Assembly (NCBI RefSeq): GCF_000023145.1
Contig: NC_012704.1
Span: 1,488,001 to 1,552,000, forward strand
Source: Corynebacterium kroppenstedtii DSM 44385
Lineage (GTDB): Bacteria; Actinomycetota; Actinomycetes; Mycobacteriales; Mycobacteriaceae
Direction of reading: 5' to 3'
Length of the DNA stretch: 64,000 bases
Below, piece after piece: positions 11,889 to 21,264 of this stretch. Below the pieces are notes generated by a model. The model saw only the letters and a program-made list of their open reading frames with translations, was not told where the DNA came from and made no database searches. A program made the translations under genes and the position numbers. How positions within the stretch are numbered: position 1 is the first letter of the stretch; each line of letters starts with the position of its first letter.

Positions 11889-13091
11889 CTATAGGTCTCC
11901 GCTATCGCGGCGGAGCATATCCCGAACATCGTCAGCTAAACGCAGCGATTCCGCAGTGGATTGCTCCCGCCCACGTCGGCCATGTCCTTCAACAATGCTT
12001 ACCCGCTCCCCCATGAGAGTCGGGTTAATCCCCATCGCCTTCCACACGCGGGCAATGCGCACCGCACGATCACGGGCGGGATCCTCACTAGCGTACGCGG
12101 TTGTCACGATGGCCTGGTCGCGATCGTGGTCACCAGTGTCAACACCGGCACTGGCACCAACACCGTCGGCAGTAGCCCCGCGAACGATCCCAGCAGCATC
12201 ATCGGCAGCACCGTTGTCGCCCGCCACGCCGATCCCCAACGACCGACCATCAGCGTCGATAAGCTCACCCACTCGGTCAAGCATGTGGTGCGTCGACGAC
12301 CCATCCGCGACGGCGCGTTCCAGTTCATCCAACCCGATCAGCGGCATTGCCCACGCTGGCATCTCGAGATCATCCGGTAGCGATGCCCCGCAAGACATCA
12401 CAACACCAGCAACAACACCATGAGAGGCGTCGTCGGTAGTAACCCCTCCCAGCTCGTCGAACACGCTCCCGATGGTCCTGTCCCACTCAGTACTCAGAAC
12501 ATCGTTGTGGACGGGAGGAATAATGTCCCAATCAGTGGTCCCAGCGATACGTCCCCGGACGAGCGTGCCCACGTAAGGTTCCTCCATGTGCAGGACAATA
12601 CGCTTGCCAAAGCGACGGTGGATCTCCGAAAGGTACTCGGCAACACCGCCGCTCCACTCGTCGTGAAAACCGCGAACTGCCGACCTATCCGACACAATAC
12701 GGTGGCCATCCGATAACTCCGTCGCGACCGCCAGCGACCATGGGCCCATGACCTGGACCTTCATCTCCTGGCTAGAGAGCGCAGAACCTCCTTCCCACGC
12801 TTCCTCATGCACATCGATATCGCGATGGATCTCATCATTGCGCCGGCGTGAAGCCACCGTCGGGCCCGACATTTGCCACGATCGTGGCCCCTGAATATAG
12901 GAGGACGACAACAGCGACAACGTCGATCCCGACAATGACGACCCGACACCGCGGTTAATCAACTGCGGGATAAACGGCAGCGCAGCCTCCCCCGCGATAA
13001 TGCGAGCCGCCTCGCGAGGATCGCGAGTTACCAGGGCTCCCCACCCCGACGCCCACGTCGCGCCACCCGAATTCTGGTTCATGGCCAGCAT
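11889..13091 (-). CDS. MetE-like (cobalamin-independent methionine synthase-related) protein
   Basis: This protein of about 401 residues is related to the C-terminal half of vitamin B12-independent methionine synthase (UROD/MetE-like TIM barrel). Such proteins commonly sit next to mnmA in actinobacteria. Features seen are an N-terminal LPFIPQLINRGVG segment, a mid-protein VQVMGPWSLAVATEL segment and LHMEEPYVG. Full-length MetE is about 750 residues, so this is not a complete synthase. A Gly/Ala/Asp-rich linker lies near residues 300-330. The start is the ATG 2 nt before the end of mnmA (13093); another ATG lies at 13082. Actual activity is unproven. Confidence 0.7.
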   Translation of the reverse strand: MLAMNQNSGGATWASGWGALVTRDPREAARIIAGEAALPFIPQLINRGVGSSLSGSTLSLLSSSYIQGPRSWQMSGPTVASRRRNDEIHRDIDVHEEAWEGGSALSSQEMKVQVMGPWSLAVATELSDGHRIVSDRSAVRGFHDEWSGGVAEYLSEIHRRFGKRIVLHMEEPYVGTLVRGRIAGTTDWDIIPPVHNDVLSTEWDRTIGSVFDELGGVTTDDASHGVVAGVVMSCGASLPDDLEMPAWAMPLIGLDELERAVADGSSTHHMLDRVGELIDADGRSLGIGVAGDNGAADDAAGIVRGATADGVGASAGVDTGDHDRDQAIVTTAYASEDPARDRAVRIARVWKAMGINPTLMGERVSIVEGHGRRGREQSTAESLRLADDVRDMLRRDSGDL

Positions 13092-13092
13092 A

Positions 13093-14211
13093 TTAGCTGT
13101 TCGAAGACGCGCCCGCGGTGGTTGGTTGCAGCTTAGAGACCGACACCGTGTCACAAATCGTTCCCGAGCCCAACACAATGTCGCCATCAGGGTCAGGACG
13201 GTAAATCACCGCGGCTTGACCGCGCGCAACACCGGTCAGCGGGGAATGGAGATCAATCGTTGCCACACCGTCGTCAATAGTTACCGTGGCATCGACAACA
13301 CCGCCATGGGCACGAACCTGGACCTGGCACTCCTGCGTCGATCCTTCATGCTCGTCGAGGCGAATGAGACGATCGGCATACAACCGCCCAACGCGAAGAT
13401 CATCGCGTGTGCCGACGGTGACAGTTCCGGTGTCAGCATCAATATCGGTGACATACCTGGGTTTTCCGTCGGGCGCTGGACCAGGTAGGCCGAGGCCCTT
13501 GCGCTGCCCGATGGTGAAACCGTAGATGCCGTCGTGATGGCCGATCACGTTGCCATCCTGGTCTTTCAGATCACCCGACCGGACACCGATGTGGTTGCCC
13601 AAGAACGCCTTCGTATTCCCATCCGGGATGAAGCAAATGTCATGGCTATCGGGCTTCGACGCCGTCACGAGTCCAGCCGCCTCCGCCTCTTTGCGGATAT
13701 CAGGCTTGCGGGTGTCTCCCAGCGGGAATAAACAATGGGCCAACTGCTCATCGTTCAAAACCCCCAGGACATACGACTGGTCTTTGTTATCGTCGATGGC
13801 CCGGCGGAGTTCGCCATCCTTCAACCGCGCATAATGGCCCGTCGCCACGGCATCAAACCCCAGCGCGATACCGCGATCGAGCAGCGCCTGAAATTTGATC
13901 TTCTCATTACACCGCAGGCAAGGGTTGGGCGTCTCCCCCATCTCATACGAATTAATAAAAGGATCGACGACGTCCTCGCGGAATCGATCGGAAAAGTCCC
14001 AAACGTAGAAAGGGATTCCCAGCGCATCGGCAACACGACGAGCATCGCCGGAGTCTTCCAGCGAACAGCACCCGCGCGAACCGACGCGCAACGTCGTCGG
14101 CGTCGAAGCTAGAGCTAAATGAACGCCGATGACCTCATGCCCCTCGGCGACCAATCGCGCAGCGGCAACGGAGGAATCAACACCGCCGCTCATTGCTGCC
14201 ATTACACGCAT
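13093..14211 (-). CDS. mnmA: tRNA-specific 2-thiouridylase
   Basis: This 372-residue enzyme puts sulfur on U34 of Lys, Glu and Gln tRNAs. The PP-loop SGGVDSS (residues 8-14) binds ATP. The two catalytic cysteines are Cys98 in TPNPCLRC and Cys193 in HDICF. I start at the ATG of [10 protein letters not shown]. The longer frame adds 13 residues lacking family resemblance. It lies downstream of a cysteine desulfurase on the same strand, which plausibly supplies the persulfide. The last codons are adjacent to the start of the MetE-like gene. Confidence 0.95.
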   Translation of the reverse strand: MRVMAAMSGGVDSSVAAARLVAEGHEVIGVHLALASTPTTLRVGSRGCCSLEDSGDARRVADALGIPFYVWDFSDRFREDVVDPFINSYEMGETPNPCLRCNEKIKFQALLDRGIALGFDAVATGHYARLKDGELRRAIDDNKDQSYVLGVLNDEQLAHCLFPLGDTRKPDIRKEAEAAGLVTASKPDSHDICFIPDGNTKAFLGNHIGVRSGDLKDQDGNVIGHHDGIYGFTIGQRKGLGLPGPAPDGKPRYVTDIDADTGTVTVGTRDDLRVGRLYADRLIRLDEHEGSTQECQVQVRAHGGVVDATVTIDDGVATIDLHSPLTGVARGQAAVIYRPDPDGDIVLGSGTICDTVSVSKLQPTTAGASSNS

Positions 14212-14346
14212 GACAATCCCATCTGTTGAATACGAAACTAAGCCACACACTTTAGGTAGTTGTGCTCACCAGGACAACCCTGCTTACGAAGGTACTGGCC
14301 CGGCTAGTTACTTACGCCATCCCGCGGCTTACGGCGTCCCGCCGAT

Positions 14347-15525
14347 TTACGCCATCCCGGCAGCACGCGCCTGTTCGACAATCTTCGGGAGGACCGCTTC
14401 CAGAGCGGCAACATCCTTTTCCGACGTCGTCCGCCCCAAGGTAAACCGTAGCGTTCCGCGGGCGGCGACGGGCTCCACGCCAATCGCCATGACCACATGG
14501 CTCACCCGATTCACGCCAGCCGCACATGCCGACCCGGTCGACGCGTCGAAACCCGCTTGATCCAACAACATAATGAGGCTATCGCCTTCCGCGCCCGGGA
14601 AACTCACATGAACATGCCCCGGCAGCGCTGGCTCCGCCGTATGAATTAACGAATCCGGAATCTCTCGCTTTATGAAGGACAGTAAGCGGTCCCGAAGGCC
14701 GGAAAGCCGAGCGCGTTCGGCCTCCATCTCGCGACAAGCCTCGGTCAAGGCAGCAGCGGTCCCCGCCGCACCGGCAACATTCAGCGTTCCTGGGCGAATG
14801 GACCTTTCCTGCCCGCCGCCACGCAGAATCTTGTGAAGATTCGTCGCACGTCCGCACAACAACAGGCCGGTTGATCGCGGGCCACCAAATTTGTGTGCCG
14901 ACGCCGCAATCGTCGTTGCACCCGACGAATGGAAGTCCACGGGAACGTGGCCAACGGCCTGCACGCCATCAGCGTGCCACGGGACGTTGTGCTCTGCGGC
15001 CAGCGATGCGATCGCATCAACCGGTTGTAACGCGCCGGTTTCATTGTTCGCCCACTGGAGAGCCATGAGTGTGGCTGGTCCGTCGGTAAGAACGTCGGCA
15101 AGAAAATCGGTGCGGTAATGACCGCTGGAATCAACGGGCACCTCGATAACATCAGCTTCTGGCCCCGGGGATGACGGATCTGTACCCAGCGCTTTGGCCG
15201 GTTCAAGCACCGCGGGATGCTCCACCGATCCGACGATGACACGGTGTGGCGACGACTTTTCTTGGGCACGTTCGGCATAAATCCCCTGCACAGCGAGGTT
15301 ATCGGCCTCTGTTCCGGATGCCGTGAAAATGACCTCGATCGGCTCGGCACCGAGCAAACGCGCGATGGTCTCGCGGGCTTCTTCCACAGCTTTGCGTGCA
15401 TCACGCCCTGACGCGTACTGGCCCCCGGGGTTCAGAAGATCCCACGAGTCCATGATAGCGTCTTTGGCAACCTGTCGGAGAGGACTTGTTGCGGCATGAT
15501 CCATAAAAAAACGAGCTGTAGTCAC
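14347..15525 (-). CDS. Cysteine desulfurase (IscS/NifS family)
   Basis: This 392-residue PLP enzyme removes sulfur from cysteine as an enzyme-bound persulfide. The substrate-binding MDHAATSP, the PLP lysine in SAHKFGGP and the active Cys in STGSACAAG are visible. It most likely feeds MnmA, the next gene downstream. The GTG at 15525 gives an N-terminus that fits the family (a strand before DHAAT). However, that codon lies inside a terminator hairpin, and no ribosome site is properly spaced. An ATG at 15504, just after the T run, is the alternative and would give 385 residues. Confidence 0.92.
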   Translation of the reverse strand: MTTARFFMDHAATSPLRQVAKDAIMDSWDLLNPGGQYASGRDARKAVEEARETIARLLGAEPIEVIFTASGTEADNLAVQGIYAERAQEKSSPHRVIVGSVEHPAVLEPAKALGTDPSSPGPEADVIEVPVDSSGHYRTDFLADVLTDGPATLMALQWANNETGALQPVDAIASLAAEHNVPWHADGVQAVGHVPVDFHSSGATTIAASAHKFGGPRSTGLLLCGRATNLHKILRGGGQERSIRPGTLNVAGAAGTAAALTEACREMEAERARLSGLRDRLLSFIKREIPDSLIHTAEPALPGHVHVSFPGAEGDSLIMLLDQAGFDASTGSACAAGVNRVSHVVMAIGVEPVAARGTLRFTLGRTTSEKDVAALEAVLPKIVEQARAAGMA

Positions 15526-15549
15526 CCTTCGAAGGGTAATACAGCTCGT
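15511..15549 (-). terminator. Rho-independent terminator hairpin after etfBA, overlapping the desulfurase start
   Basis: On the minus strand ACGAGCTGTA and TACAGCTCGT form the base of the stem and ACCCTTC/GAAGGGT the top. A 2-3 nt internal mismatch separates them. A run of seven T follows at 15510-15504. This is a textbook intrinsic terminator for etfBA, but it contains the GTG at 15525 of the next gene. Confidence 0.8.
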
Positions 15550-15567
15550 TCAAGCCTTCATCTAGTA

Positions 15568-15590
15568 CTCACGCACCGAGCGGTGCTGAG
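15568..15590 (-). terminator. Small hairpin just after the etfA stop
   Basis: GCACCG and CGGTGC pair across an AG loop (15573-15586), extended by ACTCA/TGAGT with one bulged base. There is no T run of its own. It may assist the larger terminator 20 bp further on. Confidence 0.4.
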
Positions 15591-15594
15591 TCAT

Positions 15595-16545
15595 CTAGCG
15601 GCTTTTAATGGCCTCCGTAGCCTGAGGAGCCACGTCGAACAGGTCACCGACGATACCGAAGTCGGCGATCTCGAAGATGGCTGCTTCCTCATCCTTGTTG
15701 ACCGCAACGATGGTCTTGGATGTCTGCATACCTGCCTTGTGCTGGATAGCACCTGAAATACCGAGCGCAACATAGAGGTCCGGCGACACCGTCTTACCCG
15801 TTTGTCCCACCTGGAACTTGCCCGGGTAGTAGTCAGAGTCGACGGCGGCACGGGAAGCACCCACTGCAGCGCCGAGAGCATCGGCCAAAGGCTCGATAAC
15901 GTCGGCGAACCCGTCGGCGGATCCGACGCCGCGGCCACCAGAGACCACGATCTTCGCTTCGGTGAGCTCGGGGCGATCGCCAGCCTCTGCCGGGGAGAAG
16001 GACGTGATCTTCACGGCAACTGGGCCGGGCTCAGGCATCTCGACGGGCTCAATATTTCCTGCGGCCGCCTGAGGCTCGGGATCCACCGAACCGGGACGGA
16101 GGAGGAAAATCGGGGAAGATCCTCCGACGGAGAGCTCGACGGTGTAATCGCCACCGAAGATAGAGCTGGCTGCAGTGTGATCGGCATTAATCTCTGTCAC
16201 ATCGCAGAGAACACCGGATGCTACGCGGGCACCGACGCGCCCACCGATCTCTTTGCCCGTCGCGGAGGACGAAATGATGACGGGTACTTCGAGGCCAGCT
16301 GCCAGGGCAGACAAGGCGTCGACAGAAGGCGTCACCAAGTAGTTAGCAGCATAATCATTTTCTGCTGCGTAAATGGTTTCCGCACCCGCAGCGGCTAAGT
16401 CGTCCTTCAAGGCTTCTGCTGTGCCCTCAGCACCAACAACAACCGCGCCCACGGAACCAAACACGCGACCAGCGGTAATCAGTTCATTGGTGTTGTTGGA
16501 CAAGGCTCCATCAGCATGTTCGACGAGAACTAGTACATCAGTCAT
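15595..16545 (-). CDS. etfA: Electron transfer flavoprotein alpha subunit
   Basis: This 316-residue FAD-carrying subunit of the heterodimeric electron transfer flavoprotein passes electrons from acyl-CoA and related dehydrogenases to the quinone pool. The C-terminal FAD domain is clear, with GGRGVGS, a PGKFQVGQTGKTVSPDLY segment and ALGISGAIQH. The start is ATG with an AAAGGAC ribosome site. It follows etfB by 90 nt. A double hairpin follows the stop codon. No etf-quinone oxidoreductase gene is in the window. Confidence 0.95.
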   Translation of the reverse strand: MTDVLVLVEHADGALSNNTNELITAGRVFGSVGAVVVGAEGTAEALKDDLAAAGAETIYAAENDYAANYLVTPSVDALSALAAGLEVPVIISSSATGKEIGGRVGARVASGVLCDVTEINADHTAASSIFGGDYTVELSVGGSSPIFLLRPGSVDPEPQAAAGNIEPVEMPEPGPVAVKITSFSPAEAGDRPELTEAKIVVSGGRGVGSADGFADVIEPLADALGAAVGASRAAVDSDYYPGKFQVGQTGKTVSPDLYVALGISGAIQHKAGMQTSKTIVAVNKDEEAAIFEIADFGIVGDLFDVAPQATEAIKSR

Positions 16546-16635
16546 GGGAAAGTCCTTTCGTTACCGGCCATTACTGACCGAATATTCCTGTTAGTAAACA
16601 AACAACGATGGTGAGTTATGGTCTCGATGCCACGT

Positions 16636-17424
16636 TTAGATGAGCTTTTCGTTGGCCAAGAATTCCACGAACTTCGTTCCACCATCGCCTTCGTCGGTAA
16701 TGATTTCACCAGCGGACTTTTCCGGCTTGGGTGCGTATCCGGTCACGGACGTCGCAGCATTCTCCAATCCGACGTTGGCAGCGTCGACTCCAATATCTTC
16801 GAGATCGACCTGCTGAATCTTCTTCTTCTTTGCGGCCATGATTCCCTTGAAAGCAGCGAAGCGGGGCTCATTGGCCTTCTCAGTTACGGAGATAATGGCC
16901 GGTGTCGGAGCCTCCAGGTTGTACACGCCCTCTTCGCGGGCGCTTTCGCCGGTGACCGTACCATTTTCGACGGAGAATGAACGCAGACCGGTCACCGCAG
17001 GGATCTGGCGGTATTCCGAGATCAATCCGGGCACGGTTCCCATATTGCCGTCGGTGGACTCGTTGCCGCAGATAATGAGTTCGATGTCATCAACCAAGTT
17101 GAGGGCCTGCGACAGTGTCCATGCAGTTCCCAGGACATCGGAGCCAGCGAGGGCATCATCGCAGACGTGGATAGCTTCGTCACAGCCGAGCGACAGTGCC
17201 TTCCGCAGTGCTTCCTTGGCACTTTCAGGGCCGACGGTCAGGGCGGTGACTGTGTAATCCCCTCCTGCTTCCTTGAGCTGAAGGGCTGCTTCCACGGCGT
17301 TTTCATTGATCTCGTCGAGAACCTGATCGGTGCTCTCGCGGTCAACGGTGTAATCGTCCTCGGTGAGCTGCCGCTCGGAGTAGGTGTCCGGTACTTGCTT
17401 AACTAACACGACAATGTTCGACAT
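16636..17424 (-). CDS. etfB: Electron transfer flavoprotein beta subunit
   Basis: This 262-residue AMP-binding subunit pairs with EtfA. The N-terminus IVVLVKQVPDTYSERQL and the family segment CDEAIHVCDDALAGSD are characteristic. The start is ATG with an AAAGGTGA ribosome site. It heads a two-gene etfB-etfA unit. A 261-bp gap with a strong inverted repeat lies upstream and probably holds the promoter. Confidence 0.95.
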   Translation of the reverse strand: MSNIVVLVKQVPDTYSERQLTEDDYTVDRESTDQVLDEINENAVEAALQLKEAGGDYTVTALTVGPESAKEALRKALSLGCDEAIHVCDDALAGSDVLGTAWTLSQALNLVDDIELIICGNESTDGNMGTVPGLISEYRQIPAVTGLRSFSVENGTVTGESAREEGVYNLEAPTPAIISVTEKANEPRFAAFKGIMAAKKKKIQQVDLEDIGVDAANVGLENAATSVTGYAPKPEKSAGEIITDEGDGGTKFVEFLANEKLI

Positions 17425-17527
17425 TCATTCACCTTTCTCATGGTGTCGGGGCGAAAAACCGGAGGCTGCAGTCGTCGCCGGCGTACCTCACATCAATATC
17501 TCGCTCGTTTTGAAGACCACTTTAACG

Positions 17528-17555
17528 CACTTTTGTGGCCTAGCACACAAAAGTG
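17528..17555. promoter_or_regulatory. Inverted repeat upstream of etfBA
   Basis: CACTTTTGTG (17528-17537) is repeated in perfect inversion as CACAAAAGTG (17546-17555) with an 8-bp spacer. A nested palindrome, CACAC-AAAA-GTGTG, covers 17544-17557. It sits about 100 bp before etfB and about 130 bp after the methyltransferase stop. It could be an operator or part of a terminator; no T run follows in either direction. Confidence 0.45.
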
Positions 17556-17685
17556 TGTTCAAACTCTCTAGACCCGTGACCAATGCCCCCGTTTGTGTGG
17601 ACCACAGCGCCGACATCATTCCCGTGATCCGGTCGGCTTCCCGCGGTCTCACCGGGATTACTGGCGTTGTTGTCAATGGACCTTA

Positions 17686-19233
17686 TTAATGGACTCGACG
17701 TGGCCCACAAATGAACGCAACCGAGGAATTCTTCCCCTGCCTATCCCCCACCTGCGTGATCACGATCGTGTAACTACCACCTGACGCCCCAGACGACGGT
17801 GAGTCCGCAGTCACCTCCGCTTGAGACAGTCGGTGAGCAGAGGCTTCTTTCTTGCGCTGGTTGCGTACCTTCTTCCCCGAATGTTTCCGCGCGGCAGACA
17901 TGATTTTTGCCCGAACATGATCGGGGTTCGCTGCCACACCACGCACGAGAATTTCGATCTGCTCAGGAGCACGCTTCGCCATCGTCGACGTCAGTTTGGA
18001 CAGTGGCACAGCATCCAGCACCTCACACGCTAAAACACCTGCTGGCGGTGTATCGCCAGTTAAGAAGGCAATATGGGGATCGATCTGACGCATCCCCCAC
18101 CGGTACGCGGCTTGGCGCACCAATCCCGCCCGAACAATCGCTCCATCCGGATCGACGATGTAGCGATCGGCCAGGCTTTTCTTTCCGCTTTCCGTGGCCT
18201 CGTCTACATCCGACGACGGCGCCGAAGGATCTGCCGTTTGCGGGACTTCTGGATCCGTATCAGTAAACATGTCGACGGATCCATCCGCATGGATCAGAGT
18301 TGCCCGGCGCGTAATCCGTCGCTGGTGAACCGCGCTGTCATCATCATCCGTATGACCGTCGCCCGTGAGTAGCGCACGAATACCCGACGTTGACGCCGCA
18401 ATTTCGGGCGTCCACAAACATGCCTCTTTAACAGCACCGACGACGGAAATAATCTCTACTTCCCCATCCCAACTGGAGTAATCGATTCCAGGGGCGCACT
18501 TCACGACGAGTTCCGGCGAACTATCAGGCCGCAGACCACGCCATATATCGATCAAGCCGGGTAGCGGCGGAATTAAATCCTGAGGCTGAGAGATTCGTCG
18601 GCCTTGAGCACGCCGTGCAGGATCAGCGATAACAACAGCCGGAAACGACACTGGACACAAGGCATCAGCGCGGATAATCAGCGGGCGAATGAACCGCGCC
18701 GGGTCTACGCCATCTATTCCCGAGCCTGCATCCTCCCGCGCGGCTTTCTCACACACCGCCTTCTCAAGCACTGCCATATTGTGCCGGGCCATCGCCACAC
18801 GGCCGGGATCGATATCAGACCCGACCGCAGTCAACCCCTCACCAGCAAGAGCAGCAAGCTCACTACCAATGGAGCATGTCACATCGTGCACCAGCCCGCC
18901 TGCCTGCAGCGACGGCGCCAACGCCAACCGCCTCGCCCTGTACTGAGCAATCACCAGGGCGGTTGCCTGCTGAACGGACTCCGCGTCAACGAGCCACTCG
19001 TCAACAACATCCTCAGATACTTTGGCGTCCACCGGTCGAGGACCCCGCACCGACCGTCGAGCAATCATTAACTCAGCCAAAGCACGACCATATTGGCCAT
19101 ATTTCGAGCGCAACCGAGCCCCGTCGGCAAATTCAGTGGCCTTCGAAAACTCCAGCGGTTCTGCCTCGGCGCACGCGTCCGGATGGCTCGTTATCCACGC
19201 AACGTCGTCTCGCGATAACACCGTTAGGCCCAC
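17686..19233 (-). CDS. Class I SAM-dependent methyltransferase with THUMP-like C-terminus
   Basis: This 515-residue protein has a Rossmann methyltransferase core at about residues 110-260. Motif I reads VHDVTCSIGSE, followed by GSDIDPGRVAMARHN, and the catalytic-loop position reads VIADPARR. After a Ser/Asp-rich linker (about 310-350) comes a THUMP-like domain (LADRYIVDPDGAIVRAGL ...) and a basic tail. Family members are putative RNA methyltransferases, but the target is unknown. The GTG start overlaps the stop of the Nudix gene by 10 nt, which indicates translational coupling. Confidence 0.82.
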   Translation of the reverse strand: MGLTVLSRDDVAWITSHPDACAEAEPLEFSKATEFADGARLRSKYGQYGRALAELMIARRSVRGPRPVDAKVSEDVVDEWLVDAESVQQATALVIAQYRARRLALAPSLQAGGLVHDVTCSIGSELAALAGEGLTAVGSDIDPGRVAMARHNMAVLEKAVCEKAAREDAGSGIDGVDPARFIRPLIIRADALCPVSFPAVVIADPARRAQGRRISQPQDLIPPLPGLIDIWRGLRPDSSPELVVKCAPGIDYSSWDGEVEIISVVGAVKEACLWTPEIAASTSGIRALLTGDGHTDDDDSAVHQRRITRRATLIHADGSVDMFTDTDPEVPQTADPSAPSSDVDEATESGKKSLADRYIVDPDGAIVRAGLVRQAAYRWGMRQIDPHIAFLTGDTPPAGVLACEVLDAVPLSKLTSTMAKRAPEQIEILVRGVAANPDHVRAKIMSAARKHSGKKVRNQRKKEASAHRLSQAEVTADSPSSGASGGSYTIVITQVGDRQGKNSSVAFICGPRRVH

Positions 19234-20048
19234 CCACGGGCATAGTAGGTGTCGAAGGAGCGTTCCACAGTGAAATATTCATCCATAAAGGGACGATCCC
19301 GAACCGCGCCGGTCACAGGTTCAACAGTCAGATCCGAGGCGTACCCCAGCACTTCATCAACAGTTCGGAATGTATCCAACATACGCAACTGCACCCACGT
19401 CGGCGGAAGGAGACGGATTTTGCGGTAACGCCAGCCATCGAGCAATGTTGACGGCCTAAACCACCCGCTCGACGCGGCCTCTATCGCATCATCATGGGTA
19501 TTCTGGCCTTCCGGCTGCGCGGCCACAAAGAAGTGGGTGTCATAGCGCGCCGTGTCCCCGGGTGGGCTCACCCAGTTTGCCCAGGGTCGCAGCAGGTCAG
19601 CACGCAGATACAGACCGGTGTCGTCCAGGAAATTAGAGAACGCCAACTCGTGGCTTTCTAGGCGCGAGCGGAAAGGAATGTAGGGGTCGGTATCGCCCAC
19701 AACATTGCCATCGTGCAGGCCGGCCAGCAGAGTTCCCGATTCTTCAAATGTTTCTCGCACAGCGGCACAAACCAGTGCACGGGCATCGTCTCGCGGAACT
19801 TTCAAATGACGCGCCCACCACGATGTATCGTGACCAACCCACCGAAGCTCCGGCGAATCCACGCCATCACCGTCAACATCCCCAGGAAGATCACGCTGGT
19901 CAACTCCGCCACCAGGGAAAACGGTCATTTCCGGGTAGTGGACCATGGTGGAAGCGCGTTCTTGAACGTAAACCTCCATCCCCCACACCGTGTCCCGCAG
20001 CAACAGAACGGTAGAGGCACGTCTCTCACCTGTCGGTGTCAGAAACAT
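19224..20048 (-). CDS. Nudix hydrolase (long, insertion-containing type)
   Basis: This 274-residue Nudix-fold protein carries VRETFEESG, the second half of the Nudix box. The GGG that opens the box is separated from it by an insertion of about 50 residues (DQRD ... DDARAL). This layout is known in long RppH/NUDT7-19-like members. The ATG at 20048 is chosen because AAAGGGAGGG lies just upstream; a frame 13 codons longer lacks this. It is coupled to the downstream methyltransferase. The substrate is not predictable. Confidence 0.85.
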   Translation of the reverse strand: MFLTPTGERRASTVLLLRDTVWGMEVYVQERASTMVHYPEMTVFPGGGVDQRDLPGDVDGDGVDSPELRWVGHDTSWWARHLKVPRDDARALVCAAVRETFEESGTLLAGLHDGNVVGDTDPYIPFRSRLESHELAFSNFLDDTGLYLRADLLRPWANWVSPPGDTARYDTHFFVAAQPEGQNTHDDAIEAASSGWFRPSTLLDGWRYRKIRLLPPTWVQLRMLDTFRTVDEVLGYASDLTVEPVTGAVRDRPFMDEYFTVERSFDTYYARGWA

Positions 20049-20174
20049 GACCCTCCCTTTCTGCCAAGCAGACAACTTGTACACCACACTGCTATCTCAC
20101 AGTTTCGTCCGTGAGCATCTTCTGCGAGCATCGTTCTCAGTGAGCATCGTAGATTAGCTCAAACACTACCGGAA

Positions 20175-21083
20175 TTATCGACGATGACGCCGCGACGATT
20201 TCACTCGGTGAGCGAAGAAACGACCGTCGACGGTATCCAACGTAATCGGCTGATGGAACGTCTTCGTTAAATTCTCTCCGGTGAGGACCTCGTCGATAGG
20301 TCCGGCGACAACCTGTTTGCCCTCGTCAAGGAGCATTGCGTGGGTGAATCCCTGAGGGATTTCTTCCACGTGGTGAGTAACCATAACGATCACGGGAGCA
20401 TCAGGGTTATCTGCCAGTGTGGATAGTCGCTCGACGAGATCCTCACGCCCGCCCAGATCAAGACCAGCGCCTGGCTCGTCGAGAAGAAGTAATTCCGGAT
20501 CGGTCATTAACGAGCGCGCGATTAATACCCGTTTGCGCTCCCCTTCTGACAGGGTCGACCAGGTGCGGTCGGCTAAATGCATCGCGCCGAGATCCTCGAG
20601 GATGAGCGTGGCTTGTTCCTTATCGACGGCGTCGTACTGCTCACGCCACCGACCGAGAATGTTGTATCCGGCGGAGATCACTAAGTCGAGAACACGCTCG
20701 CGGCCCGGAATACGCTGGGCCAATGCGGACGACGACATACCGATCATCGTGCGCACATCCCGCACATCGGTCTTGCCTAAGACCTCGCCCATGATCACGC
20801 TGCGGCCCGTCGTCGGATACGTTTCCGCACCCGCAACCTTCATCAGCGTCGTCTTACCAGCACCATTCGGGCCGATAATGACCCAACGCTGCCCGGGCTT
20901 CACCACCCAGTTCATGGGCTGCAACAGCGTCGAACCATTCCGAACGACGCTCACGTCGTCAAGGGAAATAAGAGCGTCGGGGTCAATCGGAAGTGCATCA
21001 AGCTCCTCACGAGAGCGAACCGTCGCGTGAGGCTGAGAATCATCGGAACCGTGCGTGTGGGAAGAAGTGTCGTGTCGAGTCAC
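20175..21083 (-). CDS. ABC-transporter-type ATPase
   Basis: This 302-residue ATP-binding cassette protein has Walker A GPNGAGKTT, signature LSEGERKR and Walker B LLLLDEP. Residues 1-35 form a His/Ser-rich tail. No membrane subunit is adjacent, so it is either an orphan cassette (the ModF/YlmA-like group) or works with a distant permease. The start is GTG with a weak ribosome site. It is divergent from glgE with 181 bp between. Three copies of GAGCATC lie downstream at 20113, 20126 and 20142. Confidence 0.87.
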   Translation of the reverse strand: MTRHDTSSHTHGSDDSQPHATVRSREELDALPIDPDALISLDDVSVVRNGSTLLQPMNWVVKPGQRWVIIGPNGAGKTTLMKVAGAETYPTTGRSVIMGEVLGKTDVRDVRTMIGMSSSALAQRIPGRERVLDLVISAGYNILGRWREQYDAVDKEQATLILEDLGAMHLADRTWSTLSEGERKRVLIARSLMTDPELLLLDEPGAGLDLGGREDLVERLSTLADNPDAPVIVMVTHHVEEIPQGFTHAMLLDEGKQVVAGPIDEVLTGENLTKTFHQPITLDTVDGRFFAHRVKSSRRHRR

Positions 21084-21264
21084 ATCACCATCTTAGGGCT
21101 AACCCACGACACGTTCCGTCACTTTGCACAAAGCGTCGTCACTTTCGACGAACTGCCGCCGGAAATGATCAGCCCAAAAAGGGGTTCTGTGCTGCGCGAT
21201 ATCTGGGTTGTCCTCTACTCTGTTGGAGAGAACGAGTGCGGAGCACGACAAAAAGGAGATACCT

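Noticed and set aside
14310..14360. Short direct repeats (TACGCCATCCCG and variants) at the end of the desulfurase gene, considered as an attachment site
   Set aside because: No integrase, mobile gene or change in composition nearby; more likely a local duplication of the 3' end.
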